Part shown: in pieces, positions 62,970-64,000 of the stretch
How the letters are laid out: every line of letters starts with the position of its first letter
Numbering within the stretch: position 1 is the first letter of the stretch
Position numbers and translations under genes: made by a program
The notes under the pieces: generated by a model
Told to the model about the DNA's origin: nothing
The model's database searches: none
What the model saw: the letters and a program-made list of their open reading frames with translations, nothing else
Assembly: GCF_009857605.1 (NCBI RefSeq)
Contig: NZ_WWCT01000020.1
Span: 94,867-158,866, forward strand
Reading direction: 5' to 3'
DNA: 64,000 nt
Origin: Duganella levis
GTDB taxonomy: Bacteria; Pseudomonadota; Gammaproteobacteria; Burkholderiales; Burkholderiaceae_D

Positions 62970-63962
62970 ATGGCCGGCGTGCTGCACGCGCTGTATCGAA
63001 AAGGCCGCGACCAGTGGCTGTTCCAGTTGCGCGACAGTGAACCGGGCACGGTGACGCTCACCATGCGCCGCGTGTTCATCGTGCCGACCCGCGCCGGGAT
63101 GATGTTTGCCTTGCTGCTGCTGGTGATGCTGGTCGGCGCGCTGAATTACAACCTGGGTCTGGGCTTTGCGCTGACCTTCTTCGCCGGCGCCTGCGCGGTG
63201 GCCGATATGGTGCTCACCGCGCGCAACCTGGCGATGCTACAACTGCTGCCGGGCCGCGTGCCGCCGGTGTTTGCCGGCGAGGAGGCGCAATTCGAACTAT
63301 ATCTGCGCAACCGCAGCCGGCGCGACCGTTATGCGGTGTGGCTAGGCTTTCAGGCTGACGGCGAACCGCGCCAGGCGGTCGATGTGGTGGCGGGTGGCGA
63401 CAGTGCGGTGAGTTTGTCCACATCGGCGCAGGAACGTGGCTGGTTGGTCGCGCCACGCGTGCGGCTGGTGACGCGCTTTCCGCTTGGGCTGTTCAAGGCG
63501 TGGAGCTACTGGCAACCGGACGCGCGGGTGCTGGTGTATCCGGTGCCGGAGTGGCCGGCGGTGGCGCTGCCGTCGTCGGGTGCGGCCAGCGAGGACGGGC
63601 ATGGCACGGTGGGACTGGATAATTTTGCCGGCATCCGGCCGTATCAGGCCGGCGATCCGATGCGGCACCTGGCCTGGCGGCAGATTGCGCGCCACGATCC
63701 GGCGCTGGGCGGGCAGCTGGTGACCAAGCATTTCGAGGGCGGCGCGGTGGCCGAGCTGGCGCTGGATTTTGCCGCGCTGCCGTTGCAGATGGATCTGGAG
63801 CAGAAGCTGTCGCGCATGACCAGCTGGGTGCTGGAGGCCGAACAGCGCGCGCTGCCCTACCGCTTCCGCCTCGCCCAGCATGACTACGGCCCGGCGCTCG
63901 GCGAAGCCCACCGCGCCGCCTGCCTGCACGCGCTGGCGCTGTTCGGCCAGGACCAACGATGA
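62970..63962 (+). CDS. DUF58 domain-containing protein
   Basis: A 330-residue protein with two N-terminal hydrophobic helices (about residues 45-85; MFALLLLVMLVGALNYNLG) and the DUF58 core RPYQAGDPMRHLAWRQIARH (about residues 220-240), preceded by the conserved E-D-G-H-G segment. DUF58 proteins partner with MoxR ATPases in cell-envelope or stress functions that are not well defined. Its stop overlaps the start of the next gene (ATGA). Confidence 0.9.
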   Translation: MAGVLHALYRKGRDQWLFQLRDSEPGTVTLTMRRVFIVPTRAGMMFALLLLVMLVGALNYNLGLGFALTFFAGACAVADMVLTARNLAMLQLLPGRVPPVFAGEEAQFELYLRNRSRRDRYAVWLGFQADGEPRQAVDVVAGGDSAVSLSTSAQERGWLVAPRVRLVTRFPLGLFKAWSYWQPDARVLVYPVPEWPAVALPSSGAASEDGHGTVGLDNFAGIRPYQAGDPMRHLAWRQIARHDPALGGQLVTKHFEGGAVAELALDFAALPLQMDLEQKLSRMTSWVLEAEQRALPYRFRLAQHDYGPALGEAHRAACLHALALFGQDQR

Positions 63963-64000
63963 GCAGCGCGCGCCCGCCCGGCAGCCCATCCGCCGCTGGC
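63959..64000 (+). CDS. Start of a downstream gene (probable transglutaminase/DUF3488 protein), cut by window edge
   Basis: An ATG overlapping the DUF58 stop (ATGA) opens a frame for the last 14 codons, MSSARPPGSPSAAG. Too little is present to identify it. By gene order, a TgpA-like membrane transglutaminase usually follows MoxR and DUF58. Confidence 0.4.
   Translation, partial: MSSARPPGSPSAAG

Overview
The window is one contiguous stretch of a GC-rich betaproteobacterial chromosome, most likely Oxalobacteraceae (Duganella/Massilia/Janthinobacterium type). This placement is an inference from gene families: two PEP-CTERM exported proteins, a DUF4148 protein, the gene order exbB-exbD-lpxK-trm112-kdsB-adk, and an aerobic CoA-dependent 2-aminobenzoate cluster. 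No rRNA, tRNA, CRISPR array, insertion sequence or prophage was found.

Layout. 1-9.4 kb is a cell-surface polysaccharide region: GtrA (cut by the left edge), a GtrB-like glycosyltransferase, two AT3-SGNH acyltransferases, a family 2 glycosyltransferase, a hexapeptide acyltransferase, a DUF6492-like protein and a PEP-CTERM protein. 9.4-16.2 kb is a tightly overlapping minus-strand operon (CoA ligase, fused monooxygenase/reductase, MarR, enoyl-CoA hydratase, acyl-CoA dehydrogenase, RidA) that fits aerobic 2-aminobenzoyl-CoA degradation. 16.3-26.4 kb reads leftward and holds a GT-C glycosyltransferase, a UbiA-type phosphoribosyltransferase-like protein and a HAD phosphatase (a plausible polyprenyl-phosphate-pentose route), then a patatin, a very large propeller-type hybrid histidine kinase and a response regulator. 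26.5-31.5 kb holds gamma-glutamyltransferase, a type-2 3-hydroxyacyl-CoA dehydrogenase with a perfect 16-bp palindrome upstream, a fatty-acid hydroxylase, a second PEP-CTERM protein and a small Cys-containing exported protein. 31.6-37.7 kb is housekeeping: proton-pumping pyrophosphatase, adk, kdsB, trm112, lpxK, exbD, exbB.

37.8-38.8 kb is a gene-free region of about 1 kb between divergent exbB and xseA. It contains seven same-strand copies of a degenerate repeat, each built around a TGTGGATAA-like (DnaA-box-like) core. This is the most unusual structure in the window.

38.8-46.2 kb carries xseA, glk, a LacI regulator, sodB, a capless alpha/beta-hydrolase remnant, a small lower-GC two-gene unit, an aldo/keto reductase and a LysR regulator. 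46.2-53.2 kb holds an aromatic-acid-type tripartite efflux system (outer-membrane lipoprotein, MarR, FUSC pump, DUF1656, HlyD, LysR). 53.2-64 kb contains an SDR, a small membrane protein, dsbA, a TonB-dependent receptor, a DODA-type dioxygenase, a YlqF-type GTPase, an OPT transporter, a histone-deacetylase-family hydrolase, and a MoxR-DUF58 operon continuing past the right edge.
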